Positions 25,516 to 33,937 of a stretch of 41,094 bases of DNA are shown here, in pieces. The stretch covers positions 1-41,094 of the forward strand of contig JAKMGP010000299.1 in the NCBI GenBank assembly GCA_022424905.1, given 5' to 3'. The notes under the pieces are model-generated. The model did no database searches and was not told where the DNA came from. It saw only the letters and a program-made list of their open reading frames with translations. Every line of letters starts with the position of its first letter. The stretch's first letter is position 1. Both the position numbers and the translations under genes were made by a program. Source of the stretch: Akkermansiaceae bacterium. Its GTDB lineage: Bacteria; Verrucomicrobiota; Verrucomicrobiia; Verrucomicrobiales; Akkermansiaceae.

Positions 25516-25620
25516 CTAGGACTTGTAGCGGAGGCGCTTTTTGTGGCGATTTGCCTTCATGCGCTTGCGGCGCTTGTGCTTGCTGATCTTGGTCTTCCGA
25601 CGCTTCTTAAGGTTGCCCAT
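25516..25620 (-). CDS. Small basic ribosomal-type protein (AURKAIP1/COX24, bS22-like)
   Basis: A 34-residue ORF, missed by ordinary length cutoffs. It starts [20 protein letters not shown] and ends KRLRYKS. More than half of the residues are Lys or Arg, and the [12 protein letters not shown] pattern is that of the AURKAIP1/COX24 domain, whose short bacterial members are thought to be extra small-subunit ribosomal proteins, comparable to bS22 of actinobacteria. It sits alone on the minus strand between hisG and the sigma gene, with a strong terminator directly after it, so it is probably transcribed as its own unit or as the end of the hisG transcript. There is no Shine-Dalgarno. Confidence 0.88.
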   Translation of the reverse strand: MGNLKKRRKTKISKHKRRKRMKANRHKKRLRYKS

Positions 25621-25688
25621 GGTTTTTGTAGTTGGGGTTGAGTTCTGCGGATTTTTTAAACCGCAATTCCGTTAAATTAGTTAATGTG

Positions 25689-26564
25689 TTAGGAAACAAT
25701 TTTGTTGAGAGGGTATTCGATTATGCCTTCAGCACCTAGTTCTTTCAAATCTGGGATGATGTGACGCGCCACTTTCTCGCAGATGATCGTCTCGAGTGCA
25801 AGCCAGCCATTCTCGGTTAATTTGGACACCGTCGGGCGGCGGAGGGAAGGTAGGCGCTCGAGAACCGCATCGAGCGACGCCTCGGGCAAGTTGAGCTTTA
25901 ATCCAACTTTGTCGCGGGCTTCCAAAGCGCCCTTGAGCATCATGACCATCCGCTCCATCTTACCGCGCTTCCATTCGTCATCGAAAGCGGTTTTACTGGA
26001 ATAGAAATGAGGGAAGGAGGAGAGCAGCTCGTCCACAATGCGGAGTTTGTTAGCGCGGAGGGAAGATCCCGTTTCGGTAACATCCACAATCGCATCAACA
26101 AGGTCAGGGACTTTGACCTCTGTCGCTCCCCAGGAGAATTCGACGCTAGCCTTCACGCCCTTTTCGGCAAGATAGCGCTTGGTGATTTCAATCCCCTCGG
26201 TTGCAATGTGCTTTCCTTCAAGGTCTTGCACTTTTTTTATGGGGGAGTCTTCAGGGACGACCAAAACCCAGCGGGTTGGGCGAGTTGAGGCGCGTGAGTA
26301 GGGAAGTTCGGCGAGATCGACCAGATCGACGTCGTGACCGTAAGCCCAATCAAGTCCGGTGATTCCGCAGTCAATGAATCCTTGATCAATGTAACGGGCA
26401 ATTTCCTGAGCCCGAATCATGTAAATATCCAGAGAATCGTCGTCAGAAGACGGGCGGAGGCCACGATCCGAAGTGTAGATGTTATAGCCGGCCTTCTCGA
26501 GTAGATCGAGGGTCGGTTTCTGTAAGCTTCCTTTCGGAAGCGCTATTTTGAGTGAGTTGATCAC
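25689..26564 (-). CDS. hisG: ATP phosphoribosyltransferase, long form (HisG)
   Basis: First enzyme of histidine synthesis: condenses ATP and PRPP to phosphoribosyl-ATP. At 291 residues it is the long form, with a C-terminal ACT-like regulatory domain (about 215-291) used for histidine feedback, so no HisZ partner is needed. Visible blocks are LKIALPKGSLQKPTLDLL, DCGITGLDW and DAIVDVTETGSSLRAN, the last being the PRPP-binding loop. The start codon is GTG. No other his genes are adjacent. The gene follows serS by 120 bases on the same strand. Confidence 0.95.
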   Translation of the reverse strand: MINSLKIALPKGSLQKPTLDLLEKAGYNIYTSDRGLRPSSDDDSLDIYMIRAQEIARYIDQGFIDCGITGLDWAYGHDVDLVDLAELPYSRASTRPTRWVLVVPEDSPIKKVQDLEGKHIATEGIEITKRYLAEKGVKASVEFSWGATEVKVPDLVDAIVDVTETGSSLRANKLRIVDELLSSFPHFYSSKTAFDDEWKRGKMERMVMMLKGALEARDKVGLKLNLPEASLDAVLERLPSLRRPTVSKLTENGWLALETIICEKVARHIIPDLKELGAEGIIEYPLNKIVS

Positions 26565-26648
26565 GCGGGGCGGCGGTTTTAGCCACGAATCTCAGGGAAG
26601 CAAGTATTTTGCGCGATTCGGCCCTTCCTTTCAGTAGTTCTTAAGTGA

Positions 26649-26664
26649 GAGGTGCTTTCACCTC
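26649..26664 (-). other. Small hairpin between serS and hisG
   Basis: GAGGTG and CACCTC form a 6-base stem with a 4-base CTTT loop, 21-36 bases after the serS stop. There is no U run next to it, so it may be an mRNA-processing or stability structure and not a true terminator. Confidence 0.3.
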
Positions 26665-26684
26665 GGATGAAGGGAGACATTCCA

Positions 26685-27950
26685 TCAAAGAGTCGCCTCG
26701 CCGTAGTAAGGCTGTAGCGCTTCCGGAATTTGGATTATGCCGTCGGCATCTTGGCATTGCTCAAGAAGGGCTACGAGAAGACGGGGAAGGGCGGTGCCAG
26801 AGCCATTCAAGGTATGGCAGAAGTTGTTTCTTCCCTCGGCATCTTTGTAGCGAAGTTTCATACGGCGCGCTTGATAGTCGCCAAAGCAAGAGCAGCTTGA
26901 GACTTCGAGATATTTTCCCTGGCCGGGAGCCCAGACCTCGATGTCATAGGTCTTACAGGAGCTAAAGCCGACGTCGCCGGTGCAGAGTTCGATAACCTGA
27001 TAATGAAGGCCAAGCTTTTGGAGAGCAGCTTCGGCATGGCCGGTGAGCTCTTCTAGCATGTCCATCGAAGTTGCTGGATCGACGATTTGTACAAGCTCAA
27101 CCTTGTCGAATTGGTGCATACGAATAATCCCCCGGTTGTCTCGACCGGCACTGCCTGCTTCTCGTCGGAAACATGGCGTGTGGGCCGTCATTTTGATGGG
27201 AAGATCATTTTTGGAGAGGAGAGTGTCGCGGTAAAGGTTGGTGACGGGAACTTCGGCGGTCGGAGCGAGGAAGAATTCGTTGTTCTCCGTTCCATACATA
27301 TCGTCTTCAAATTTTGGAAGTTGGCCGGTTCCTTCCATGCACTCACGTTTGACGATGTGAGGGACGTTGACTTCCTCATATCCGTTTTCACGACTCTGGA
27401 TGTCTAGGAGGAATTGAATAAGCGAGCGCTGAAGTCTGGCTCCCTTAGCTCGGTAAACTGCGAAACCTGATCCGGAGAGTCGGGCACCGTCGTCAAAGCT
27501 AATAATGCCCTTTTCCTCAGCAAGGTCGAGGTGATCTCGAGCTTCGGCCAAGGCAGGTTTTTCGCCCCAGCTTCGAATAACGGGGTTGGCCTCTTCGTCT
27601 GCACCAATGGGGCAATCTTCGTAGGGAAGATTCGGAATGTTGAGAAGAAGCTCCGTTTGGCGTTTTGCAGCTTCGCTTCCTTCATCGTCTAAAATCTTAA
27701 TTTGCTCACCAATCTTTTTGACTTCTGCTTCGATGCCTGAGGAGTCCTCGCCATTTGCACGGAGTTTTCCGATTTCCTTGGAAGTGGTTTTTCGTTCGGA
27801 CTGGAGGGCTTGTTTGGACGTTTCGTTTTTGCGACGGGTTTCGTCGCAAACGAGGACTTCATCAATGAGGTCCGCCGAACCATCGTGACGATTTGCGAGG
27901 CGTTCTTTGACGAGGTCCGGATTTTCGCGGATGACTTTGATGTCGAGCAT
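26685..27950 (-). CDS. serS: Seryl-tRNA synthetase
   Basis: Class II aminoacyl-tRNA synthetase that charges tRNA-Ser. The N-terminal long antiparallel coiled-coil arm (about residues 30-100, rich in Lys and Glu) is followed by the catalytic core. Motif 2 reads FRREAGSAGRDNRGIIRMHQ and motif 3 contains NGSGTALPRLLVALLE. The open frame reaches an upstream start at 27980, but the family begins MLDIKVIRENP, so the ATG at 27950 is correct and gives 421 residues. No Shine-Dalgarno is visible. The gene stands between the tonB operon and hisG. Confidence 0.96.
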   Translation of the reverse strand: MLDIKVIRENPDLVKERLANRHDGSADLIDEVLVCDETRRKNETSKQALQSERKTTSKEIGKLRANGEDSSGIEAEVKKIGEQIKILDDEGSEAAKRQTELLLNIPNLPYEDCPIGADEEANPVIRSWGEKPALAEARDHLDLAEEKGIISFDDGARLSGSGFAVYRAKGARLQRSLIQFLLDIQSRENGYEEVNVPHIVKRECMEGTGQLPKFEDDMYGTENNEFFLAPTAEVPVTNLYRDTLLSKNDLPIKMTAHTPCFRREAGSAGRDNRGIIRMHQFDKVELVQIVDPATSMDMLEELTGHAEAALQKLGLHYQVIELCTGDVGFSSCKTYDIEVWAPGQGKYLEVSSCSCFGDYQARRMKLRYKDAEGRNNFCHTLNGSGTALPRLLVALLEQCQDADGIIQIPEALQPYYGEATL

Positions 27951-28046
27951 GGTGAAAGTGGGGACTTTTTGAATCCGCAAGGCGCTTACCCGATTTCCGC
28001 GAGTCTGGCAAAGGTAGAATCATCGCACCGAATCGATTGGGTGGAT

Positions 28047-28796
28047 TTATCGCAGCCGAAATGGCACGGGAAGTGTGTAACTGTAGCTAACCGCTTCACC
28101 TAGGGCGTTCCGGGCGGGTTTGAATCGCCAGCTTCGGATTGCAGAAAGGGCGGCGTTGTCGAGGAGCGTGTAACCACTGGATTTTGCAATTCGGGCAGAA
28201 ATAACTGTCCCTGAGGAGCCTATGGTGAAGGAAAGGGTGACGGTTCCTTGTTGACCGGCCCGACGCGCGGCAGGGGGGTATTTTGGTTTTGGCTGGCTGA
28301 TGCCAGAGGGTTTGCTGACGGCGCGTTGGCGCGCAGCGGCATTTGCGGCAGCGGCCTTCATTCGGGCGGTCTCAGCTTTTTGTGCGTTAAGCTTTTGGCG
28401 GCGCTTTTCGTCGATGCGTTTTCGGGCGAGTTCTCGTTCTTGGGCTGCTTTAGCCTGTCGTTGTCTCTTTACAAGGGCGGGATCTAGCTTGGGAGGTGTG
28501 GGCTCGGGTTCAGGCTCTGCAAGGGCTTCCAACTCAGGAACGGGTTCCGGCTCAGGAATGGGTTCTGGGACGGGAGATTCTTTAGGAGGGATGACGGGTG
28601 GTGCCGGCCGGGGAGTAGATTTCGACTCTGGCTTCTGGATTTTAATAAAGCTTAGGTCGATGAGTTGGGACTGCTGGATCGGGGGTTCGGGAAGGTCGAT
28701 GGTGATCCTTCCCCACTTCAGAGCACTCGCAAAGAGAGCCGCCGTGAGAAGGGCGACGAAAGTCCAGATCAGGGGCTGGCTACTCCGTGAGCTCAT
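28047..28796 (-). CDS. tonB: TonB-family energy transducer
   Basis: A 249-residue protein with one N-terminal membrane span (about residues 9-26). A Pro/Glu-rich periplasmic spacer follows (about 60-100, repeats of PEPEPVPE type). Next is an Ala/Lys/Arg-rich helical stretch, and then the C-terminal TonB domain (about 170-249) with YPPAARRAGQQGTVTLSFTI and RSWRFKPARN. It transmits proton-motive force from ExbB/ExbD to outer-membrane receptors. Its start overlaps the end of exbD by 17 bases. The order exbB-exbD-tonB on one strand is standard. Confidence 0.93.
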   Translation of the reverse strand: MSSRSSQPLIWTFVALLTAALFASALKWGRITIDLPEPPIQQSQLIDLSFIKIQKPESKSTPRPAPPVIPPKESPVPEPIPEPEPVPELEALAEPEPEPTPPKLDPALVKRQRQAKAAQERELARKRIDEKRRQKLNAQKAETARMKAAAANAAARQRAVSKPSGISQPKPKYPPAARRAGQQGTVTLSFTIGSSGTVISARIAKSSGYTLLDNAALSAIRSWRFKPARNALGEAVSYSYTLPVPFRLR

Positions 28797-29190
28797 TTTT
28801 CTTATCGTATGCGAGGTTAACGATACCGCTTTTCCTAGCGATTTCCATCACTGGGAAAATAATTTCGGCGCGTGCAGCTTTATCGATCCGAAGGACGAGG
28901 GCGTCGATATCGCTATGTTTGATCGCGTCTCGGAGTTTGCTTTCGAGCTCTTCCTTGGCGGTTTCCTCGCCTTCCAGGAAAATGATGTTTTCGGAAGTGA
29001 TGACGAGTGAGAGATGGAGATCGTCAGGACTTGCAGTGGCGGACTCCATGGGGCCTACAGGGAGCTCAACCCGCCGATCTGGTTTGATGAATTGGCTGCT
29101 CACCATGAGAAAGATGAGGAGTTGAAAAACGACGTCGATGAGCGGGGTCATGTCGATCCCGGCATCAATACGGCGTTTTCTGGTAATCAT
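28780..29190 (-). CDS. exbD: Biopolymer transport protein ExbD (first copy)
   Basis: From the ATG at 29190 the product has 136 residues, a normal ExbD. The N-terminus is basic (MITRKRRIDAGIDMTPLIDVV), and the single membrane span contains the conserved proton-coupling Asp of the family in this DMTPLIDVVFQLLIFLM segment. A periplasmic domain follows. The open frame extends to 29322, but that leader is not ExbD-like. Between exbB and tonB in a three-gene operon. Confidence 0.93.
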   Translation of the reverse strand: MITRKRRIDAGIDMTPLIDVVFQLLIFLMVSSQFIKPDRRVELPVGPMESATASPDDLHLSLVITSENIIFLEGEETAKEELESKLRDAIKHSDIDALVLRIDKAARAEIIFPVMEIARKSGIVNLAYDKKNELTE

Positions 29191-29242
29191 TTTATCGTGG
29201 AAGGGAGGTGCTGTGTTGCAGGGGGCGGGTGAAGTGGTAGCG

Positions 29243-29824
29243 CTATTTGGCGAAAAAATGTTCCCGAAGGTGGGATGTGAGTTCGTTGAGATCGTGGACG
29301 AGCTTGTCGACCCGAGCTTCAAAGATTCTGGCCATAGCCATGGCGGGGATGGCTACGAGGAGGCCGGCGACAGTCGTGAGGAGCCCGGTCCAAATACCAT
29401 CAGCAAAATCGGCCGGGGTCACGCTTTCTCCCAGTTTGGCTATTTTTGAGAAGGCAATGACCATACCCCAGACAGTTCCAAGAAGTCCAATGAGAGGAGA
29501 AATAGCCGCGATGAGAGCGAGGATACGCAAACCGCGCTCGTGTTGGCGGATGACGCGGGAAGCTTCACGCTCGGTGACGTTGAGGGTGTGCTCTTCACCA
29601 TCGGAGGTGGCGTTGATGAAGACAAAGCCAACTCGGGAAATAGGATTTGACCGGGAGGTTTTTCCTTGGTGCAGCGCCCGAATAGCTTTCGAGAGCCGAT
29701 ATCGATGAAATGCGTAATAAATGGAGCGTTCAAGAACGATTAGAACCGTGATGAACGCGAGAATGAGGAGGGGCCACATAAAGTCACCGCCTTTTAAAAA
29801 GAGGTCTTTTAATGAGAATTCCAT
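29243..29824 (-). CDS. exbB: MotA/TolQ/ExbB proton channel protein (first copy)
   Basis: ExbB-family channel of 193 residues from the ATG at 29824 (MEFSLKDLFLKGGDFMWPLL). Three membrane spans are visible: about 16-36, and a pair in the C-terminal half around the LIGLLGTVWGMVIAFSKIA segment and the GIWTGLLTTVAGLLVAIPA segment. The frame opens 50 codons earlier, but that part is polar and unlike ExbB, so I exclude it. First gene of the exbB-exbD-tonB operon. The plus-strand PEP-CTERM gene is divergent from it, with 205 bases between the starts. Confidence 0.92.
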   Translation of the reverse strand: MEFSLKDLFLKGGDFMWPLLILAFITVLIVLERSIYYAFHRYRLSKAIRALHQGKTSRSNPISRVGFVFINATSDGEEHTLNVTEREASRVIRQHERGLRILALIAAISPLIGLLGTVWGMVIAFSKIAKLGESVTPADFADGIWTGLLTTVAGLLVAIPAMAMARIFEARVDKLVHDLNELTSHLREHFFAK

Positions 29825-30029
29825 GGGTTGGGAGGATGCTGCCGCCTCGGGGTCGCGATCAAAAGCTAGAAATCTTGATTTAAGGACTACGCTGGTTGAA
29901 CCGGAACGATTTTCAGTTGACTTTGATGGTGAGGTGGTCAAGCTCCAACTAGATGCGCTTGCCGGATATTTCATGAAATAATCCGGTTTGCTCCTCTAGA
30001 AGAGAAAATCCCGTCCAGAAAGTAATAGA

Positions 30030-30689
30030 ATGAAATTAAATAATCGAACTAAGCGCTTAGCTACAATTGCTATAGCACCACTGTTACTTGTTTCTACAAG
30101 CCACGCTGCCTTTGTAATCACGGCCGTCACCGATGGCGATCTTAGTGGAGGGAATCCAAAATCAATCATGCTTCAAGCGGTTGCGCCGGTTGCAGACCTC
30201 ACGGCTTGGGGCGTTGGCTCTGCTAACAATGGAGGAGGTTCTGATGGTCAGGAGTTCACTCTACCAGCTGGATCTGCGGCAGCTGGAGACGTTTTCGTGA
30301 TTGTTCCTAACGCGGATTCCCAAGATTTCTTTGCGAATAATTTTGTCCAAGATTTCACCCTTTTGGTCAACGGAGCGGCAAACATCAATGGTGACGATGC
30401 CATTGAGCTTTTCGGCGGTGGAAACGTAGTTGATGTTTTCGGGGATATTAACACGGATGGAACCGGGGAAGATTGGGAATATAAGGATGGCTTTGCGCAG
30501 CGGCTCGGAGGTGGGCCACAGGCCTTCGACCTGGCAAATTACTCGGTTAATAATGGAGCTTTCGATGGGATGAACGAGCAGGAGCACGTTGCTGTTTTCG
30601 CGGCGGCAGGATTCACTCCTGTTCCAGAGCCATCTTCAGTCCTACTTCTCGGACTTGCCGGACTTGGATTGTTACGCCGACGCCGTTAG
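30030..30689 (+). CDS. Secreted PEP-CTERM sorting-domain protein
   Basis: A 219-residue surface protein. It has an N-terminal signal peptide (basic start, hydrophobic LATIAIAPLLLVSTSHA). The body is rich in Gly, Asn and Asp. It ends in a PEP-CTERM signal at about 198-219: VPEPSS, a hydrophobic stretch, then RRRR. PEP-CTERM proteins are processed by exosortase and displayed on or beyond the outer membrane. The body resembles the lamin-tail-like beta-sandwich fold seen in some exported proteins, but I cannot place it with certainty. It stands alone with its own terminator, 205 bases from the divergent exbB start. Confidence 0.92.
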   Translation: MKLNNRTKRLATIAIAPLLLVSTSHAAFVITAVTDGDLSGGNPKSIMLQAVAPVADLTAWGVGSANNGGGSDGQEFTLPAGSAAAGDVFVIVPNADSQDFFANNFVQDFTLLVNGAANINGDDAIELFGGGNVVDVFGDINTDGTGEDWEYKDGFAQRLGGGPQAFDLANYSVNNGAFDGMNEQEHVAVFAAAGFTPVPEPSSVLLLGLAGLGLLRRRR

Positions 30690-30714
30690 GTCGTCTCTCT
30701 TTCTATTTCATAAG

Positions 30715-30744
30715 AGCCGCCTCAATCAAAGGCGGCTTTTTTTT
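30715..30744 (+). terminator. Rho-independent terminator after the PEP-CTERM gene
   Basis: Perfect 8-base stem (AGCCGCCT with AGGCGGCT), 7-base loop, then seven or more T. It lies 25 bases after the stop of the PEP-CTERM gene. Its reverse side has no U run, so it serves the plus strand. Confidence 0.92.
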
Positions 30745-30768
30745 GTTTTGTTGGAAGAGGGAAGAAGT

Positions 30769-31986
30769 CTATTTGCCCTTGAGTTTTTGAACATAGGCGT
30801 CGATGGCGCGACCAATCCGAACGCGGTAGTAAGCACTCTCAACAAAGTCTTCAATTAGAATCCGAGCGACGAGAGCTGGACCTTCTGAGCCTTCCAATTT
30901 TCCATTCAAAACCTCAGCAAGATATTCCTGCTTCTTGTTTGGCGGAGCTTGCTGGCGAAAAGATTTGACGAGGTTCGCGATAAAAGCATTACGGGATTCA
31001 GGAGTAGTAAGAATATCAGTTACTCCGATTTTTTTACCATCTTGTTCCAGCCGCTCGGCGGTTTTCGCCATGGCTTGATCGAGGAATTTGAAGAAGAAAT
31101 CGTTGTTTATAAACCCAGCTTTATTCAGTGGTTCCTGATCTAGAAAGTCGACAAATTGATTGGCAATGGACAAGAGGCGGGTGCGCATTGAATTTGCGAC
31201 CTTTTGGTCACGCGAGGCGTTTTCGATGAGTTGTTGGAAAGCCCGCCGGGTGAAATCTTGGCTCATTCCGGAACCTCTAAGGTCTTGGGGTTGGAGCTTT
31301 TTAAGGTCGATGTTGAACCGGGAAGATATCGCCTTTTTGCCAGGGTTATTAACCCAGGTTGTTCGCTTCAACGAGCGAGTTTTCTCTGCGGATGTGATGA
31401 CTTGTGAAGTGATGATGCCAGTCTTGGTTTCGAAGGTGACCCGGCCAAGTTTTCCAAGATCGGCGACGATTTCGTCATCGGTTTTGCTGATGAGTTTTTC
31501 GGTTTTACTCAGAAGCTCATTCTCGTGGGTGCTGTAGCCTATGCCCAAGCGAACGTCAGCCTCGTCTAAATACAAATACGGTTTGATCCGTAATGGAATG
31601 CCGAGGTCCCTATCAGGGTTGATAATCTCGACAAGCTTGCGGCATCGTTTTGCTAGTTTTCCTAATCCTTCAAAGGCGATTTTCTGATCGGCTGACTGAA
31701 GAAAATAGATGCCGCCCGTGGTGGTCCATTGCTGGCCTTGTTGCGTTAATTTGCCTTTCTCATTCTTGAATTCTGATATGAGATATGACCACCCCGATTT
31801 GAAATCGACACCAATTTCGATAGTGCCCGTTTGGCCTGTGTTTGAGCTCAGTTCGTAGGTTGCTTGGTATCCTTCAAGCTTTGGATGGTTGGCCGTGAGC
31901 GTATTTAGGGTCTCACTCAATTCATCAGCGGGTGCCATTTGGCAGACAACGAAGGCGAAGGAAACCAGACATTTGGGAAAGGGCAT
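30769..31986 (-). CDS. Exported protein of unknown function, LolA-like N-terminal hint
   Basis: From the ATG at 31986 the product has 405 residues with a signal peptide (MPFPKCLVSFAFVVCQMAPA) and no membrane span after it. The start DELSETLNTLTANHPKLEGYQATYELSSNT is similar in layout to LolA/LolB outer-membrane lipoprotein carriers, but the rest (long helical C-terminal half rich in Lys, Gln, Arg) is not, and I recognise no family. The open frame extends another 23 codons upstream. I judge the internal start more likely, because a clean signal peptide begins there. It ends 32 bases from the preceding plus-strand terminator. Confidence 0.72.
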   Translation of the reverse strand: MPFPKCLVSFAFVVCQMAPADELSETLNTLTANHPKLEGYQATYELSSNTGQTGTIEIGVDFKSGWSYLISEFKNEKGKLTQQGQQWTTTGGIYFLQSADQKIAFEGLGKLAKRCRKLVEIINPDRDLGIPLRIKPYLYLDEADVRLGIGYSTHENELLSKTEKLISKTDDEIVADLGKLGRVTFETKTGIITSQVITSAEKTRSLKRTTWVNNPGKKAISSRFNIDLKKLQPQDLRGSGMSQDFTRRAFQQLIENASRDQKVANSMRTRLLSIANQFVDFLDQEPLNKAGFINNDFFFKFLDQAMAKTAERLEQDGKKIGVTDILTTPESRNAFIANLVKSFRQQAPPNKKQEYLAEVLNGKLEGSEGPALVARILIEDFVESAYYRVRIGRAIDAYVQKLKGK

Positions 31987-32113
31987 GGGCGGGGATAACC
32001 ATGAGCCATTGACCGGGCGAGTCAAAAGACGTGGAAGAATGGATTTGAAGGTCAATTTAAGATTGCTTCATCTTCAAGGAATCTGTATTTGCCTTGGTAA
32101 TTGCTATTTCTCT

Positions 32114-32731
32114 ATGGAATTTGTGCTTGAGCGTCCTGTCCTTGTCCTGAATCGGTTGTGGCAGCCGGTGCACACCTGCTCGGTAAAGCGAGCGTTAAAG
32201 CTTCTTTGCTTGGGCCATGCCCAAGTGGTGCAAACAGAGGGGGAATGTCGTTACCAAACCCACGATATCGGATCTTGGGTGGAGTATTCAGGTGGGCAAA
32301 AGGAATCGGCGGCGGCTGAATTGGTCCACTCCGTGAAGGTCGCGTTAAGGGTTCCTAAAATTATTGTTTTAGCGCTTTATGATCGTGTTCCTCGCAAGGA
32401 GGTAAAGTTCACACGGCAGAACGTTTTTCTTCGTGACAAATACACCTGCCAATATTGTGCCGAGATTTTCCCGGAGATTGACTTGAATCTCGATCACGTC
32501 ATGCCTAGGGACAAAGGCGGAAAAACGACTTGGGATAATATTGTGACGTCATGCATCCCCTGTAACACACGGAAAGCTAATCGCCTACCCCGTGAGATTG
32601 GAATGCAACTTCTCAACGAGCCGCGCGCGCCGAAATGGAGACCGCTTTTTGGCTTTCGGAAGCAGGCGAGCGAGCAGGTTTGGCAAGAATTCATCTCGCC
32701 GGACCGGAAGAATGTGAGCCTTGGCGCGTAA
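32114..32731 (+). CDS. HNH endonuclease of the widespread bacterial type
   Basis: A 205-residue protein. The N-terminus (ERPVLVLNRLWQPVHTCSVKRALKLL) matches the small domain that precedes HNH in a common housekeeping-type family. The HNH module has CQYC at 112-115, then LDHVMPRDKGGKTTWDN and CIPCNTRKANR, giving two CxxC pairs and the catalytic His. The frame opens further upstream, but that stretch overlaps the divergent gene at 30769-31986 on the other strand and is not HNH-like, so I begin at the ATG at 32114. It is not beside methylase or transposase genes. Substrate unknown. Confidence 0.9.
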   Translation: MEFVLERPVLVLNRLWQPVHTCSVKRALKLLCLGHAQVVQTEGECRYQTHDIGSWVEYSGGQKESAAAELVHSVKVALRVPKIIVLALYDRVPRKEVKFTRQNVFLRDKYTCQYCAEIFPEIDLNLDHVMPRDKGGKTTWDNIVTSCIPCNTRKANRLPREIGMQLLNEPRAPKWRPLFGFRKQASEQVWQEFISPDRKNVSLGA

Positions 32732-32770
32732 TCGCTGGTCCTTTGGCGAATTTTCTGGTATTTTGCATTA

Positions 32771-33493
32771 GTGAACTTTCCGAATGAAGCTGGTGGAGTA
32801 ATCCTGTGGTTGCAGGTTGTTCTCGGTTTTGTTGGCTTCTTGGTCATGGTGGAACGCATGGTCTTTTTTCAGCATGCCCGGACCAAGGTGGCCGATTTGT
32901 TATTGGGAATCACCAATCACGTCCGCAAAAAAGCCTATGCCGAAGCGTTGCACGAGGCGTCACGGGCGCGGGGTCCGGAGGCGCGCGTGATTCACTCGAT
33001 TTTAATGCGCCATCATTTGGACCGGACAAACCTGCGTGAGATCGCACAAGAAGCTGGGCAGTTGGAAGTGCCACGGATTGAGCGCTATATGAGGGTTTTG
33101 CTCGGGGTGGCGATGCTAGCTCCAATGCTGGGAATGTTTGGAACGGTTCTCGGCTTGATTGAAGTTTTCATGAAGGTGGGTGCAGCTGATTCGGCGGTGG
33201 CTCAAGCGGCTTTAGCAAGTGGCATGTTTCAAAGTTTGGTCTCCACAGCGGTCGGGCTGGCACTCGCGATTCCCTCCTATCTCGTCTACCTTTACCTTTA
33301 TGGGAAGGCTCAACGAATGTTACACCGTCTTGAAAGAGCTGGAATTGAGACCGTGAATATTGTGTGTGACAGCCGTGAACATGATCGCATCGTTTCTTTT
33401 CGCGATAGTTTGGAGCAGCAGGCTAAAAGCTCAGATCCTAAGTCCAAGAAGCCATCCATGGGTCCAAAGGTTACCGAGAAGAAAGATTCCTGA
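32771..33493 (+). CDS. MotA/TolQ/ExbB proton channel protein (second copy)
   Basis: A 240-residue ExbB/TolQ-family protein starting with GTG. It has an N-terminal span (VILWLQVVLGFVGFLVMVERMVFF), a cytoplasmic helical region, and two further spans with the MLAPMLGMFGTVLGLIEVF and FQSLVSTAVGLALAIPSYL segments typical of the family. The C-terminal tail is Lys/Ser-rich. It begins 39 bases after the HNH stop, with no visible Shine-Dalgarno. It leads a four-gene set, distinct from the exbB-exbD-tonB operon at 28047-29824. Confidence 0.9.
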   Translation: MNFPNEAGGVILWLQVVLGFVGFLVMVERMVFFQHARTKVADLLLGITNHVRKKAYAEALHEASRARGPEARVIHSILMRHHLDRTNLREIAQEAGQLEVPRIERYMRVLLGVAMLAPMLGMFGTVLGLIEVFMKVGAADSAVAQAALASGMFQSLVSTAVGLALAIPSYLVYLYLYGKAQRMLHRLERAGIETVNIVCDSREHDRIVSFRDSLEQQAKSSDPKSKKPSMGPKVTEKKDS

Positions 33494-33496
33494 ATC

Positions 33497-33934
33497 ATGC
33501 AGCTCAAGATGTCATTGCCTGAGCGTCCCGGGTGGATTTTCGTAATTCCGGGTTTCGATTTTATCGCCTTGCTCCTCGCATTGGTGATGTTCACCGGGGT
33601 AGTTGCGAAGGAGAGCTACGTTGAGATCAAACTGCCGCCGTCCGAGTTTCGTGGTGTCCGTTTGGGTGATGAAAATCCGGTGGTAGTCATGCTAAAGGGC
33701 ACAGCGTCGGGTCCGGTTTATTATGTGGAAGGAGTTAAAGTGCCACAGACTTCTCTCGGGGGACTTGTTATGGAGTCTGCCGAGAAGCGGGGAACTAAGG
33801 CGGTGGCGATTAAAGTGGATTCCGAAGCGACGATGGCGGAACGTCAGATTTTGATAAACACGATTGCTAAGCTAAACGGGATTCGAATCTTTGAAGGGTA
33901 TCGCCGGGAGGATGGGGTAGAGAAGGCTCCTTGA
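33497..33934 (+). CDS. ExbD-like biopolymer transport protein (second copy)
   Basis: A 145-residue ExbD/TolR-type protein. After a short amphipathic N-terminus comes a span PGFDFIALLLALVMFTGVV, with the Asp of GFDFI in the place of the family's coupling Asp. A periplasmic domain carries VVVMLKGTASGPVYYVEG. It starts three bases after the preceding stop, so the two are translated together. It lacks the usual DMTPLID sequence of the first copy, hence a divergent member. Confidence 0.85.
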   Translation: MQLKMSLPERPGWIFVIPGFDFIALLLALVMFTGVVAKESYVEIKLPPSEFRGVRLGDENPVVVMLKGTASGPVYYVEGVKVPQTSLGGLVMESAEKRGTKAVAIKVDSEATMAERQILINTIAKLNGIRIFEGYRREDGVEKAP

Positions 33935-33937
33935 GTA

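Noticed and set aside
28300-29010. 236-codon plus-strand open frame with Gly/Ser repeats
   Set aside because: The repeats are the complement of the Pro/Glu-rich TonB spacer, so the frame is a by-product.
31889-32113. N-terminal extension of the HNH frame
   Set aside because: It overlaps the start of the minus-strand exported protein gene and does not resemble HNH proteins.
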